The notes: a model not told the origin generated them from the sequence alone. A stretch of DNA of 10,432 nucleotides from DASZHC01 sp035938215 (GCA_035938215.1 DASZHC010000003.1:1-10432), one strand, 5' to 3'. Positions 1-7,390 are shown, counted from the stretch's first letter. Translations and numbers: made by a program.

Positions 1-1
1 T

Positions 2-1234
2 TTTTTTTGGGAAAAGGCTCATCCAGCGACCGGTCTGATCAATGATCGAGCCTCCAACTTCGGAGACGACGATTTTACCGTCGCGTCAATTGCAGCTACC
101 GGCTACGGATTGGCAGCATTGCCGATTGGAGTGGCAAATCAGTGGTTGACGCGTCTGGAAGCCGCTGAGCGAGCTCGCACCACCTTGCGTTTTTTACTCA
201 CGATGCCGCACCAGCGCGGCTGGATGTGTCGCTTTGTTGATAAGCGAAATGGCGCGCGAGCGTGGGGGAGCGAGTATTCGAGCCAAGATACCGCCCTCCT
301 TCTTTGCGGAGCAATCGTATGCGCTCAATTTTTTGTAAGGGAACCCTCTACTATTGATATTTATAACTATTGTGACCTTCTTTATCACAGGATTGATTGG
401 TGGTGGATGCTTACAAACGGCGGCGCTGAGCCGGAAAAACGGGTGCTATCTCATGGATGGACCCCTGAAAACGGTTTCATCAACTATAACTATGACTCCT
501 ACAGTGAAGCAATCTTACTCGCCCTGCTTGGTCTGGGCGCGCCGGCCGAGCCGCTTCCCGAGGTAACCTGGAGCGCAATTCGTCGGAAAAAACAAACCTA
601 CGGTGACCTCGAATTGCTCGAGGCAGGGCCGATCTTTATCCATCAGATGCCGATCGGATTCTTCAACTTCGCCAACCAACGTGATGGTCTCGGCTACGAC
701 TATTGGGTCTCATCGACAAACGCCACTAAGATGCATAGACAATACTGCATTGATCACTCGGAAAGCCGCAAAACCTACGCCGACGGCTACTGGGGTTTGA
801 ACGCAAGCGACGGACCTTCTGGATACATGGCCTATGGCGCACCGGACGGTCCCGAGGACGGCACCGTTTCCCCCACCGGAGCGATCTGCTCAATTACGTT
901 TACACCTGATGCGGCGACCGCGATCGCTCGGGTGTTGTATGAAAAGTTAGGGCCGCAGCTCTGGGGGAAATACGGGTTTGCGAACGCCTTCAATATTGAT
1001 CGTAGCTGGTACGATCCCCACGTGATTGGAATAGACTTAGGTATGGTCTTATTGGCTATCGAGAACTACCGAACCGGACTTGTGTGGGACCTGACGAACC
1101 ACCACTACGCAACCGCGCATGCTTTGCGGGCCGCCGGATTCCGAGTAACTACCGAACCGGAGCCGCGCCTTGTTCAGAATTCGGAAATAATCGGTCATCG
1201 GCTAGATTCCAACGAAGGGGATCCGAAGGCTTGA
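2..1234 (+). CDS. Glycoamylase-like glycoside hydrolase, C-terminal part (5' end outside window)
   Basis: The frame is open from the window edge, beginning FFWEKAHPATGLINDR, so the gene starts upstream and about 410 C-terminal residues are visible. The TTG at 110 lies inside the conserved region and is not the start. The glycoamylase-like pattern (PF10091) is clear: ASIAATGYGLAALPIG, then LEAAERARTTLRFL, a central block YGDLELLEAGPIFIHQMP with GYDYWVSSTNATKMHRQYC, then YWGLNASDGPSGYMAYGAP and SPTGAICSITFTPDAA, and near the end WYDPHVIGIDLGMVLLAIENYRTG. As known for the family, PF10091 proteins adopt an alpha/alpha barrel; the characterised relatives I recall are beta-1,2-glucanases (GH144), and many are exported. 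The substrate here cannot be read from sequence, and any signal peptide lies outside the window. It ends 26 bp before a convergent gene, with no hairpin terminator visible between them. Confidence 0.9.
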   Translation, partial: FFWEKAHPATGLINDRASNFGDDDFTVASIAATGYGLAALPIGVANQWLTRLEAAERARTTLRFLLTMPHQRGWMCRFVDKRNGARAWGSEYSSQDTALLLCGAIVCAQFFVREPSTIDIYNYCDLLYHRIDWWWMLTNGGAEPEKRVLSHGWTPENGFINYNYDSYSEAILLALLGLGAPAEPLPEVTWSAIRRKKQTYGDLELLEAGPIFIHQMPIGFFNFANQRDGLGYDYWVSSTNATKMHRQYCIDHSESRKTYADGYWGLNASDGPSGYMAYGAPDGPEDGTVSPTGAICSITFTPDAATAIARVLYEKLGPQLWGKYGFANAFNIDRSWYDPHVIGIDLGMVLLAIENYRTGLVWDLTNHHYATAHALRAAGFRVTTEPEPRLVQNSEIIGHRLDSNEGDPKA

Positions 1235-1260
1235 ACTCTGCGCCAAATTCTCCGCAATCA

Positions 1261-1578
1261 TCACAAATCAGCCACGAGAAGAATCTCACGTATATCCGAG
1301 AATGAGCACCCGCTGTCATCATTCCATTCCATCAAACAACAGATTTTATCGGTCGTCGTCAGGCGTCCAAGACCGGCTTCAGAAACGCTGAGCGCTCGAA
1401 GCAGGCAATCCATCTTCTCTTCCCATTGCGCCGACGGATAGACTTTTTGAATTGCCGCTAGAGCGCACCATTGAACGGCGCTCGGGTCTAACGGGTGAAC
1501 ATTTTGACCCTGCGCATTACGTGCCGGCGAATCTTGACACCATGCGCCTGGCGAAAACAACAGTTCGTACGCCTTCAT
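1261..1578 (-). CDS. DUF6197-like small protein of unknown function
   Basis: A 105-residue protein. Its N-terminal third reads ELLFSPGAWCQDSPARNAQG and then PSAVQWCALAAIQKV. This matches my memory of the DUF6197 pattern: a helix, a GAWCQG-like motif, a 'D-G' turn and a WCALGA motif, often seen in small phage or accessory proteins. The C-terminal part contains LTTTDKICCLMEWNDDSG followed by an acidic tail. Cysteines recur (WCQD, WCAL, DCLL, ICCL), but no spaced metal-binding motif stands out. The ATG at 1578 has GGAAG about 10 nt upstream on the minus strand, one of the better ribosome-binding sites in the window. The gene stands alone, convergent with the hydrolase and divergent from the serine acetyltransferase. 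The family call rests on motif memory only; the function is unknown. Confidence 0.62.
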   Translation of the reverse strand: MKAYELLFSPGAWCQDSPARNAQGQNVHPLDPSAVQWCALAAIQKVYPSAQWEEKMDCLLRALSVSEAGLGRLTTTDKICCLMEWNDDSGCSFSDIREILLVADL

Positions 1579-1715
1579 TTTTCAGGTACTTCCAAAGCGA
1601 ACCATTAAGACTTACGCAGGGAAAACCGCTCTTGACAAGGCCTAAACAATGCTGACGGAAAGGGTGCATATGCCGCCTCGCGCCAAGGCCAAAATTGATT
1701 TATTCTGCCTTTTTT

Positions 1716-2666
1716 ATGACGGAGTCGAACTTGAGGCATCTAATCGCCAGAGTGCTGGGATCTTACCGAGAGATCGGTGGAATTAACAACATTGATGGCT
1801 CAAACTTGCCATCAAAACGGGCTATCGCTCAAATTTGCGAGGACTTCCTCCAGATTTTGTTTCCGGGCTTCCATGATGAGCAACCGATCGCGACAGAAGA
1901 GGTCGACCAAATCACCTCGAAACGGATCCTGAGCGTAGTTGAAAGGTTGCAGGTCGAAGCTTTCAAGAGTCTGAGGTTGCAGGAGCCGGACTGCCCTAAA
2001 CGCCGGGCAACGGAAATTGTGACCCACCTGATAGGTAAACTAACCGCCGTGCGGGACCTCTTGTGGACGGACGTCGAAGCGGCATATGAAGGGGACCCGG
2101 CGAGTAGGAGTTTTGACGAGATCATAGTGGCGTATCCTTCGGTAGAGGCGGTTGCGATACAGCGTATTGCGCATGCGCTTTACCGAGAAGAGCTACCCCT
2201 TATTCCGCGAATCATGACCGAGTGGGCCCACAGCCGAACTGGCATAGATATCCACCCGGGTGCGAGCATCGGAGGCTCTTTCTTCATCGATCATGGAACC
2301 GGAGTTGTTATAGGCGAAACTTGCCGCATCGGTTCTCACGTTAAGCTTTACCACGGGGTAACCCTCGGGGCCCGCAGCTTCCAAAAGGATGAAGACGGCA
2401 AGATAAAGAAAGGCGGAAAAAGACATCCCGATGTAGAGGACTGGGTTACCATTTATCCGAATGCTACGATCCTGGGGGGTGAAACCGTCATTGGCGCCAG
2501 AACGACGATTGGCGCAAACGTTTTTCTCATGGAGAGCGTTCCCCCAGACTCGCTGGTGAGGAATGAACGGGCCCTTGTCAATATCGTATCGAAAAGGAGC
2601 CGGGAAGGCCTTCTGAGCCACACGCCACAGAGCCAGATTGAATGGCTGCCCAACTATGAAATTTAG
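1716..2666 (+). CDS. cysE: Serine O-acetyltransferase (EpsC/CysE type)
   Basis: Transfers acetyl from acetyl-CoA to L-serine, giving O-acetylserine for cytoplasmic cysteine synthesis. From the ATG at 1716 it has 316 residues. An N-terminal helical region contains SYREIGGINNIDGSNLPSK and FPGF, typical of the longer EpsC type, followed by a left-handed beta-helix of hexapeptide repeats. The catalytic pair matches E. coli Asp143/His158: D178 in DIHPGASIGG and H193 in FIDHGTGVVIGE, with the same 15-residue spacing. GARSFQKDEDGKIKKGGKRHP is the lysine-rich insertion of this subtype; the coil ends TIGANVFLMESVPPDSLV. A TTG at 1695 would add seven residues (MIYSAFF). I prefer the ATG because the extension looks unrelated to the family, though neither start has a good ribosome-binding site. 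No cysK neighbour is present, so the gene appears monocistronic. Confidence 0.93.
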   Translation: MTESNLRHLIARVLGSYREIGGINNIDGSNLPSKRAIAQICEDFLQILFPGFHDEQPIATEEVDQITSKRILSVVERLQVEAFKSLRLQEPDCPKRRATEIVTHLIGKLTAVRDLLWTDVEAAYEGDPASRSFDEIIVAYPSVEAVAIQRIAHALYREELPLIPRIMTEWAHSRTGIDIHPGASIGGSFFIDHGTGVVIGETCRIGSHVKLYHGVTLGARSFQKDEDGKIKKGGKRHPDVEDWVTIYPNATILGGETVIGARTTIGANVFLMESVPPDSLVRNERALVNIVSKRSREGLLSHTPQSQIEWLPNYEI

Positions 2667-2708
2667 CCCTCGCCGGCGCTGGCTTGCTTCCACCACCAGC
2701 TTCCTGAA

Positions 2709-2743
2709 GAGCCGCGGACCCCGAAAGCATTCGAGGTCAGCTC
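2709..2743. other. Imperfect hairpin between two convergent genes
   Basis: The convergent gap between the serine acetyltransferase and Spy-like genes contains an interrupted inverted repeat: GAGC-GACC-CGA on the left and TCG-GGTC-GCTC on the right, around the six-base loop AAGCAT, with small internal mismatches. It overlaps the stop codon of the minus-strand gene. Its position would suit a bidirectional terminator, but there is no T-run on either side, so it is only a possible structure. Confidence 0.25.
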
Positions 2744-3212
2744 AGGACTGATTCAGATGATCGATTCGCTTCTGAAGCCGATCCTGTTGCTTCCGATGCA
2801 TCTCGTCCCAGATTTGACGCTGCTCTGGAGTGAGAAGACCTGCGATCATAGCGGTCAATTTTGCGCGTTGCATTGTAAGTTGCGTCCTCGCGCTGTTCAC
2901 GCTTGCCGAAAGCGATGAAATTGTCGCTTCGTCTCCCGGATTTTTGTAGATTGCATCTTGAAGGCTCTTTTCGGCAGTCAGCAAATTCAGCATTGCCGTT
3001 CGAAATGCACCCTTATTATCCGCCCTGAACCTCTTTATCTGGTTTCGCTGCTCGTCGGACAAATTCAGCTTTTCAAGGAACCCCTCCTGACCATGGTCCC
3101 ATTGACCGTGGTGAGCGCCCTCCGGCGAAGCAGATGGGCCGGTTGATTGAGCAAGAACTGAGCCCCAGGCTGTTACAGCAAGAAGCGGCAGTAACAAAAA
3201 TTTCAATTTCAT
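2742..3212 (-). CDS. Spy/CpxP-like periplasmic protein (LTXXQ motifs)
   Basis: A 156-residue exported protein with a clear signal peptide: MKLK, the hydrophobic stretch FLLLPLLAVTAWGSV, and probable signal peptidase I cleavage after LAQ. A Ser/Pro/His/Gly linker follows, with the histidine-rich stretch EGAHHGQWDHGQ. The mature part is helical and carries two Spy/CpxP signatures, LNLSDEQRNQIKRF and LLTPEQRQIWDEM, with an amphipathic helix between them. Members of this family are periplasmic ATP-independent chaperones or envelope-stress/metal-response proteins; the His-rich linker could bind metal, but that is inference. An in-frame ATG 12 bp upstream (3224) would add MAEG before the signal peptide. 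I chose 3212 because it starts directly with the basic n-region. It lies 84 bp downstream of the coiled-coil gene on the same strand, so the two could be cotranscribed. Confidence 0.8.
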   Translation of the reverse strand: MKLKFLLLPLLAVTAWGSVLAQSTGPSASPEGAHHGQWDHGQEGFLEKLNLSDEQRNQIKRFRADNKGAFRTAMLNLLTAEKSLQDAIYKNPGDEATISSLSASVNSARTQLTMQRAKLTAMIAGLLTPEQRQIWDEMHRKQQDRLQKRIDHLNQS

Positions 3213-3296
3213 ACCTTCAGCCATAGACGGGAAGGATCCGGCGAAAGTTACGCAGCCTCGCCCTCTACAAAGCCAGGTGAAATTGGCAAGTCTTAT

Positions 3297-3668
3297 CTAC
3301 TCTACGCTTTGCGCGGCGGCTTCAAGCCTTTCTTCGACCGGCGCTTCGAGGTAGCCTTGAGCTGGGTCCGGAACGTTGCGGCGCAAGCGGCGATTCCTGC
3401 TCTCCGTCATCATCCGTAGGTACAACGTTGGACGTTCGGGCTCTTCGGCACGGGGAACGCCGTAACCAGATCTCGCAACGGTGTCTAACACCTGAAGCAT
3501 TTGTTCCAGGGCTTTCCGCTGGGCTTCGATCGCTCCTACCAAGTCATTCACGAGTCTTTTGTCTTCGACGCTCTTGATTTGTTTGAGGCTTCCTTTGACG
3601 TAAGCAAGGTGACGATCCGCCTCTTTGAGGCGGTCCCGGGCCGGTATGAGTTCGGTTTTAGACAGCAT
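3297..3668 (-). CDS. Hypothetical coiled-coil protein
   Basis: About 123 residues from the ATG at 3668. An in-frame ATG at 3692 adds MLWVQCAI, and neither start has a clear ribosome-binding site. I do not recognise the family. The first half is strongly helical and charged with heptad-like leucines (ARDRLKEADRHLAYVKGSLK, then VNDLVGAIEAQRKALEQMLQVLDTV), which predicts a coiled coil. The second half is Arg/Glu/Pro rich (RAEEPERPTLYLRMM, ESRNRRLRRNVPDPAQGY) and probably poorly structured. There is no signal peptide or membrane segment. I favour it over the plus-strand reading frame across the same bases because its helical, charged composition looks protein-like and it runs in line with the Spy-like gene downstream. 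It may still be a chance frame. Confidence 0.45.
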   Translation of the reverse strand: MLSKTELIPARDRLKEADRHLAYVKGSLKQIKSVEDKRLVNDLVGAIEAQRKALEQMLQVLDTVARSGYGVPRAEEPERPTLYLRMMTESRNRRLRRNVPDPAQGYLEAPVEERLEAAAQSVE

Positions 3669-3901
3669 GATGGCACACTGTACCCACAACATAATGATAC
3701 TGGCAAGGAAAGATGCACAATATCTTGGGGTACGATTGCAATCCAGAGAGTTTTGCGGCCGTACACAGATCGAGGCTTACTCATCAATACCGCGATCCGG
3801 GCCAGAGTTGCAATCGGATTTTATGCCCCGGCGAAATTCTGTGAGAACTCAAACACACAAATTGCGCGACGAACCCGTCGCACTTTGGTAAAGCCGACAG
3901 C
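3669..3901. other. Divergent intergenic region with a small hairpin
   Basis: About 230 bp between the minus-strand coiled-coil gene and the plus-strand PEGA lipoprotein gene, so it should hold both promoters. No convincing -35/-10 pair was found on either strand. A perfect inverted repeat, GCGACG-AACC-CGTCGC (3866-3881), sits 20 bp upstream of the lipoprotein start. It could be a 5'-leader hairpin or an operator; it has no T-run. Confidence 0.3.
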
Positions 3902-4288
3902 ATGCTCCCTGCGCTTGCTCGCTCCCGCCTCGCTGTTTCGGTGATTTCAGCAGTTTGTTTCCTGCTTTGCTCAGGCTGCGCCTCTCACTCGAACAACCCG
4001 CTGCCAAGGCAATCTGTCCAAATCGTTTCACAACCGCCAGGCGCCAGAATTGAAGTCAACGGTCGCTACGCCGGTGATGCCCCGACAACGGTCGAAATCG
4101 AAAGTTCACCGCACGGACACTTTTGGAAAGACACCATTATCAAGGCCTATCCCAAGACCGGATACATACAGATAAAGGCATTCAACGGTGAATCCCGGTG
4201 GCCGATAAGCGATCCGATCCCCGGCAGAATTTCTTTTGACACTCGATTCGACCCCACAGCCGGACTGAACGAAGCGCAAGGCCGATAA
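3902..4288 (+). CDS. Small PEGA-domain lipoprotein
   Basis: A 128-residue protein with a lipoprotein signal peptide: a basic N-terminus (LARSRLAVSV), a hydrophobic core and the lipobox LCSG|C at about residue 26, so it is probably lipidated and anchored in the cell envelope. After a short linker comes one PEGA-type beta domain, VQIVSQPPGARIEVNGRYAG followed by DAPTTVEIE, the usual 'P-x-G-A-x-V/I-x-V/I-[ND]-G' signature with a glycine/aspartate turn. The remainder (HGHFWKDTIIKAYPKTGY onward) is probably beta-rich. PEGA domains are small surface or periplasmic beta modules, often in carbohydrate- or S-layer-associated proteins; no enzymatic role is implied. There is no clear ribosome-binding site before the ATG. 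The stop codon lies 11 bp from the convergent hscA stop, with no room for a separate terminator. Confidence 0.8.
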   Translation: MLPALARSRLAVSVISAVCFLLCSGCASHSNNPLPRQSVQIVSQPPGARIEVNGRYAGDAPTTVEIESSPHGHFWKDTIIKAYPKTGYIQIKAFNGESRWPISDPIPGRISFDTRFDPTAGLNEAQGR

Positions 4289-4299
4289 GGGGATTCAAC

Positions 4300-6111
4300 T
4301 CACCTCTTTCGCCTTGCGGCCTCGGCCATCGCACGATCGATGAGGACCGTGGCAAGGTTCTGAGTTCCTTCATCAAGCGCCGAATTGGCCTTCTTAAGTC
4401 GCTGGGGATCATGCGCTTCCAGCGCCGCCTCCACTTCGCCCACCAGCCCAAGGATCTTCTGAGTTTCATCAGGCCCAATCTGATCCCCAACCATCGTGAG
4501 AGCGCTGCGCACCGCAGGGATCAACTCATTGCTCTTCAAAACCATTTCGGTCCAGAGTCGCTCAGACATATCCGCGAACGCATTATCCAGGGACTCCGCT
4601 ATCATCTTTTCGACAGCGTCATCCGATACATCGACTGCACTACTCAGCTCTGCTTTCTCCTCGCCACCGCTCTGAGTATCGCGAGCCAGGACATGGAGGA
4701 TCCCGTCCGCATCTATTTCAAACTGAACGCCGACTCTCGCAACACCCTTGGGAACGGGCTGGAAAGCGAGTTGAAATCTGCCCAATTCCCAATTGTCTTT
4801 TGCAAGTTCGCGTTCTCCTTGCAGAACTCTGATTTGCATTGATTTCTGATTGGGCACAGCATTGGTAAACATTTCCCCCGCTTTGCAAGGGATTGTCGAG
4901 TTCCTTGGGATCAGCACATTCATCAACCCACCGAATGTTTCAATTCCTAGAGAGAGCGGAGTAACGTCGAGCAGCACGATATCCTGCACATGCCCGGAAA
5001 GAATACCGGCCTGGATTGTTGCGCCCACCGCCACTGCCTCATCCGGGTCTTGCGTAAGATTCGGCAACCGCTGGAACACCTCCGCAACGAATTGCCGCAC
5101 GATCGGCATCCTTGTCGCTCCGCCAACAAGAATCACCTCGTCGAGATTCGTCGTATCAAGTTTTGCGTCGTCAAGGGATCGGATACAGTGGGAGCGCGTT
5201 CGCCGAATGATGGGGCGGGCGATGGCCTCCAGTTCCTGTCGCGTCATGGTATACGAAAAGCTCCTATTGCCCTTCAGAAACGGGATTTCGATAACAGCAA
5301 CTTCCTCTGTGGACAATCGTAGTTTTGCTGCATGCGCAATTTCACGGAGCCTCGCCAAAAAAACGCGGTCCTCGACCGCGGAGCGCAGATCCGGATGCCG
5401 ACCGATGATCCGCTCTTCTAAAAGACGGACGAACTCGCGATCGATATCATCGCCACCCAACCTTGTATTTCCGTTCGTGGATAGGACGCGAAAAACCCCT
5501 TCGTTAAGCTCAAGAATCGATATGTCGAACGTCCCCCCGCCGAGATCGTAGACAGCAATTTTAGAATGGTCGCGAAGTCTGTTCAAACCGTAGGCAAGAG
5601 CAGCGGCTGTCGGTTCATTGATAATTCTCTCAACTGTGAATCCGGCTAACTCCCCCGCCCGTTTGGTCGCTTGTCTCTGCAGATCATTGAAGTATGCCGG
5701 CACGGTGATGACCGCTCGATCGATTGAACCGCCAAGGCTTTGCTCGGCATCCGCCTTGAGCTTCTTGAGAATCAGGCTGGAAACCTGCTCTGGTGTCAGG
5801 CGCTTACTCCCAATCTCCAGCATCATCCGCCCTTCGATTGATTTGACTGTAAATGGCAGATTTTCCTTTTCAGATTCTCCCGGCCGCCGCCCAATCAAGC
5901 GTTTTACCGAGTACACTGTCCGTTCGGGCTCGAGAACCCGCATCCGGTGCGCGAGGCTTCCCACAATGGGATTCCCTTTTTCCGGAAAATAAATAACGGA
6001 AGGGGTCAATCTCGACCCCTCTTTGTCGGCGATCAGAACAGGAAATCCAGAATCCATGAGGCCGATCAACGAATTAGTAGTGCCTAGATCGATCCCGACA
6101 ATCTCACTCAT
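4300..6111 (-). CDS. hscA: Hsp70-family chaperone for Fe-S cluster assembly (HscA)
   Basis: A 603-residue Hsp70, close in length to E. coli HscA (616) and shorter than typical DnaK (about 640). The ATPase domain has phosphate-1 IDLGTTNS (residues 7-14), AVITVPAYFNDLQRQATKRA (133-152), NEPTAAALAYG (165-175), phosphate-2 YDLGGGTFDISIL (188-200) and the adenosine motif VILVGGATRMP (326-336). The substrate-binding domain starts near DVTPLSLGIETFGG (382-395) and ends in a short helical lid rich in Ala, Glu and Arg, without the acidic DnaK C-terminus. HscA uses ATP, stimulated by HscB, to act on the scaffold IscU and promote cluster transfer. The assignment as HscA rather than DnaK rests on the hscB and iscA genes upstream on the same strand. 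The ATG has no Shine-Dalgarno sequence, and a repeat element lies 29 bp upstream of it. Confidence 0.9.
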   Translation of the reverse strand: MSEIVGIDLGTTNSLIGLMDSGFPVLIADKEGSRLTPSVIYFPEKGNPIVGSLAHRMRVLEPERTVYSVKRLIGRRPGESEKENLPFTVKSIEGRMMLEIGSKRLTPEQVSSLILKKLKADAEQSLGGSIDRAVITVPAYFNDLQRQATKRAGELAGFTVERIINEPTAAALAYGLNRLRDHSKIAVYDLGGGTFDISILELNEGVFRVLSTNGNTRLGGDDIDREFVRLLEERIIGRHPDLRSAVEDRVFLARLREIAHAAKLRLSTEEVAVIEIPFLKGNRSFSYTMTRQELEAIARPIIRRTRSHCIRSLDDAKLDTTNLDEVILVGGATRMPIVRQFVAEVFQRLPNLTQDPDEAVAVGATIQAGILSGHVQDIVLLDVTPLSLGIETFGGLMNVLIPRNSTIPCKAGEMFTNAVPNQKSMQIRVLQGERELAKDNWELGRFQLAFQPVPKGVARVGVQFEIDADGILHVLARDTQSGGEEKAELSSAVDVSDDAVEKMIAESLDNAFADMSERLWTEMVLKSNELIPAVRSALTMVGDQIGPDETQKILGLVGEVEAALEAHDPQRLKKANSALDEGTQNLATVLIDRAMAEAARRKR

Positions 6112-6141
6112 AAGTCAAAACGGTTTTGGTCAAGGCCGATA

Positions 6142-6233
6142 GAATCCTTGAAAAGCAAAACTGGTTGCAGACGAGTCAAGTTTTTTCTCTATCCGCACGT
6201 TAATCATTCGGTGGTTTTGCTTTTCAAGGATTC
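6142..6233 (-). repeat. MITE-like inverted-repeat element, copy A (between hscB and hscA)
   Basis: A 92-bp element bounded by perfect 20-bp terminal inverted repeats, GAATCCTTGAAAAGCAAAAC at the left and its reverse complement at the right, directly flanked by TA on both sides (6140-6141 and 6234-6235). Read on the minus strand, it matches copy B at all but three positions by my count. It carries no gene. The inverted repeats allow a 22-bp stem, counting the flanking TA, around a loop of about 52 bases in the hscB-hscA transcript. TA flanks and short inverted repeats recall non-autonomous derivatives of IS630/Tc1-mariner-type transposons, but that link is inference. Confidence 0.85.
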
Positions 6234-6386
6234 TATAAGCGGGACCACGAAAGCTAAAGGCACCGGACTCCCACACAACTTGTAAATGCACGCACGAATC
6301 AAAAAATGCTCCTTCCTCGCGCCTCGCAGACGACCCATTTTGAACGCAACGAAACCCAAGGGATTTAGGAGACGGTACACTAGCAT
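6204..6386 (-). CDS. Doubtful small reading frame between hscB and hscA
   Basis: A 60-residue frame, beginning MLVYRLLNPLGFVAFK, whose last residues (ESLKSKTTE) are encoded by the terminal inverted repeat of copy A. I recognise no family. It is basic, with a mildly hydrophobic centre, and has no ribosome-binding site at its ATG. It is co-directional with hscB and hscA and fills most of their 308-bp gap, so it could be a small gene or the remnant of one truncated by element insertion. Apart from this frame, copy A and a hairpin, I see nothing else in the gap. Confidence 0.2.
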   Translation of the reverse strand: MLVYRLLNPLGFVAFKMGRLRGARKEHFLIRACIYKLCGSPVPLAFVVPLIESLKSKTTE

Positions 6387-6392
6387 TTCGCC

Positions 6393-6418
6393 GGTCTGAG
6401 GCCCGGCCTCGCTGGACC
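6393..6418. other. Hairpin just downstream of hscB
   Basis: Two bases past the hscB stop codon is a GC-rich inverted repeat: GGTC...GAGGCC-C-GGCCTC...GACC, with a few unpaired bases between the inner and outer stems. On the minus-strand transcript no U-run follows, so it is not a standard intrinsic terminator. It could protect a 3' end or partly attenuate transcription towards hscA. Confidence 0.3.
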
Positions 6419-6419
6419 G

Positions 6420-6983
6420 CTAGCGGAGTTCTTCCAACCGAATCTTTCTATCGCGCACCTGAGCCAACCACCTTTGCACAAATGTGAGGTCAACAGCAAT
6501 CTCAGCCAGAGGTTTCTGGCATTGGCGCCGATCGTGCAACCAAATCCGGTCGAGAACGGCAATTCGCGAATGAAGCTCAGACTCTTTTGTTGCGATCTGC
6601 TTTTCTGCATCCTCAAGCACCTCTCGAATGGAGTCCAAACGCTGGAATGCAAAAGCACGCAGCAGAGGAGAACTCTGGTCGGAAATCGAGCCGAGTTCCT
6701 CGTCCGCCCGCCCCAGCACCTTAACCACCGTTCCGAACAAAGCGCCAAGATCGGCTCCAATTTGTCTGTCGCCCGCTTCTCCAAACTCAAGTTTCAGTAA
6801 GTGTTGAATACGCGCCGCCGGATTCGAAACGATCTGAAAAGCTGCATTAATTGAAGAGAAATCGCTGCCTTCCGCCCGATCGGGATGAAGCGATTTGCTT
6901 TTTTCATGGTACGCTAGTTGCAAGACGGATTCGGGCACGACAGGCCGGCGTTCGACACCTAGGACCGTAAAGCAATCAATCAT
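6420..6983 (-). CDS. hscB: J-domain co-chaperone for Fe-S cluster assembly (HscB)
   Basis: A 187-residue protein. The N-terminal J domain (about residues 1-70) has the HPD motif at residues 33-35 in KSLHPDRAEGSDF, which stimulates Hsp70 ATPase activity. It is followed by INAAFQIVSNPAARIQHLL, typical of HscB. The C-terminal part is predicted all-helical (RLDSIREVLEDAEKQIATKE and RWLAQVRDRKIRLEELR), as in the HscB domain that binds IscU, though its conservation is weak by eye. Length is close to E. coli HscB (171). The chosen start, ATG at 6983, gives an ATGA overlap with the iscA stop, the usual sign of translational coupling; an in-frame ATG at 7004 would only add MRRKLLR inside iscA. Gene order iscA-hscB-hscA supports the assignment over a generic DnaJ-like protein. 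Confidence 0.87.
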   Translation of the reverse strand: MIDCFTVLGVERRPVVPESVLQLAYHEKSKSLHPDRAEGSDFSSINAAFQIVSNPAARIQHLLKLEFGEAGDRQIGADLGALFGTVVKVLGRADEELGSISDQSSPLLRAFAFQRLDSIREVLEDAEKQIATKESELHSRIAVLDRIWLHDRRQCQKPLAEIAVDLTFVQRWLAQVRDRKIRLEELR

Positions 6984-7348
6984 GCGGAGAAGCTTTCGCC
7001 GCAAGAACAGTGCGCAACAGCGTTGGGATTCGTGACTTTAAATCCACCTTTCTGCAGGTCGTCGCTATAATCGAGTAGCGATCCACTCACAAAGAGCGCG
7101 CTCTTGGGATCAACTACGACTCGAACACTATTGGACTCCACGAGAATATCCCGATTGGCGGGCCCATCAACAAGGTCCATTTTATATTGCAATCCGGAAC
7201 ATCCGCCTCCAATCACCGCAACACGAAGCGCCCCTTGCGGGCGCCCCTGACGCTGCAGCAATTGAGAAAGCTTCGCTGCCGCCGTTCCGGTGACCTTTAC
7301 CAGTCGCTCGTTTCCAATCTTGTACTTTACTTCACTCGGTGAAGACAC
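6980..7348 (-). CDS. iscA: A-type iron-sulfur carrier protein (IscA/HesB family)
   Basis: A 122-residue protein from a GTG at 7348. The three conserved cysteines of A-type carriers are present: C50 in VIGGGCSGLQYKM and C114/C116 in the C-terminal HCSCGESFSA. LVKVTGTAAAKLSQLL near the N-terminus and FVSGSLLDYSDDLQKGGFKV before the last cysteines also match the family. These proteins bind iron or a [2Fe-2S]/[4Fe-4S] cluster and pass it to apoproteins. The same frame continues upstream to an ATG at 7459, but that extension (MRTCSDRLPNS...) has no family resemblance and is antisense to a MATE remnant, so I reject it. The GTG is a best guess, with no ribosome-binding site. iscS and iscU are not upstream, so this gene leads the visible isc group and its promoter must lie within or near the transporter remnant. 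Confidence 0.9.
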   Translation of the reverse strand: MSSPSEVKYKIGNERLVKVTGTAAAKLSQLLQRQGRPQGALRVAVIGGGCSGLQYKMDLVDGPANRDILVESNSVRVVVDPKSALFVSGSLLDYSDDLQKGGFKVTNPNAVAHCSCGESFSA

Positions 7349-7390
7349 TCGCGAATATGGAATCTGCCCCGCCCAAAAGCAAACGCCGCC

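Noticed and set aside
1632..1660. TTGACA as a -35 box for the serine acetyltransferase gene
   Set aside because: No acceptable -10 hexamer lies 16-18 bp downstream (the sequence there is ACGGAA), so a sigma-70-type promoter is not supported.
2193..2696. 167-residue minus-strand frame
   Set aside because: Antisense to the catalytic beta-helix of the serine acetyltransferase, whose motifs are intact.
3501..3944. 147-residue plus-strand frame overlapping the coiled-coil gene and running into the PEGA gene
   Set aside because: No family resemblance, and it overlaps the well-supported lipoprotein start in another frame; the minus-strand frame looks more protein-like.
4850..5551. 233-residue plus-strand frame
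   Set aside because: Entirely antisense to hscA's ATPase domain; Ser/Arg-rich composition typical of a shadow frame, and no recognised motif.
6393..6418. Intrinsic terminator after hscB
   Set aside because: The hairpin is real, but no U-run follows on the minus-strand transcript; it is kept only as a hairpin.
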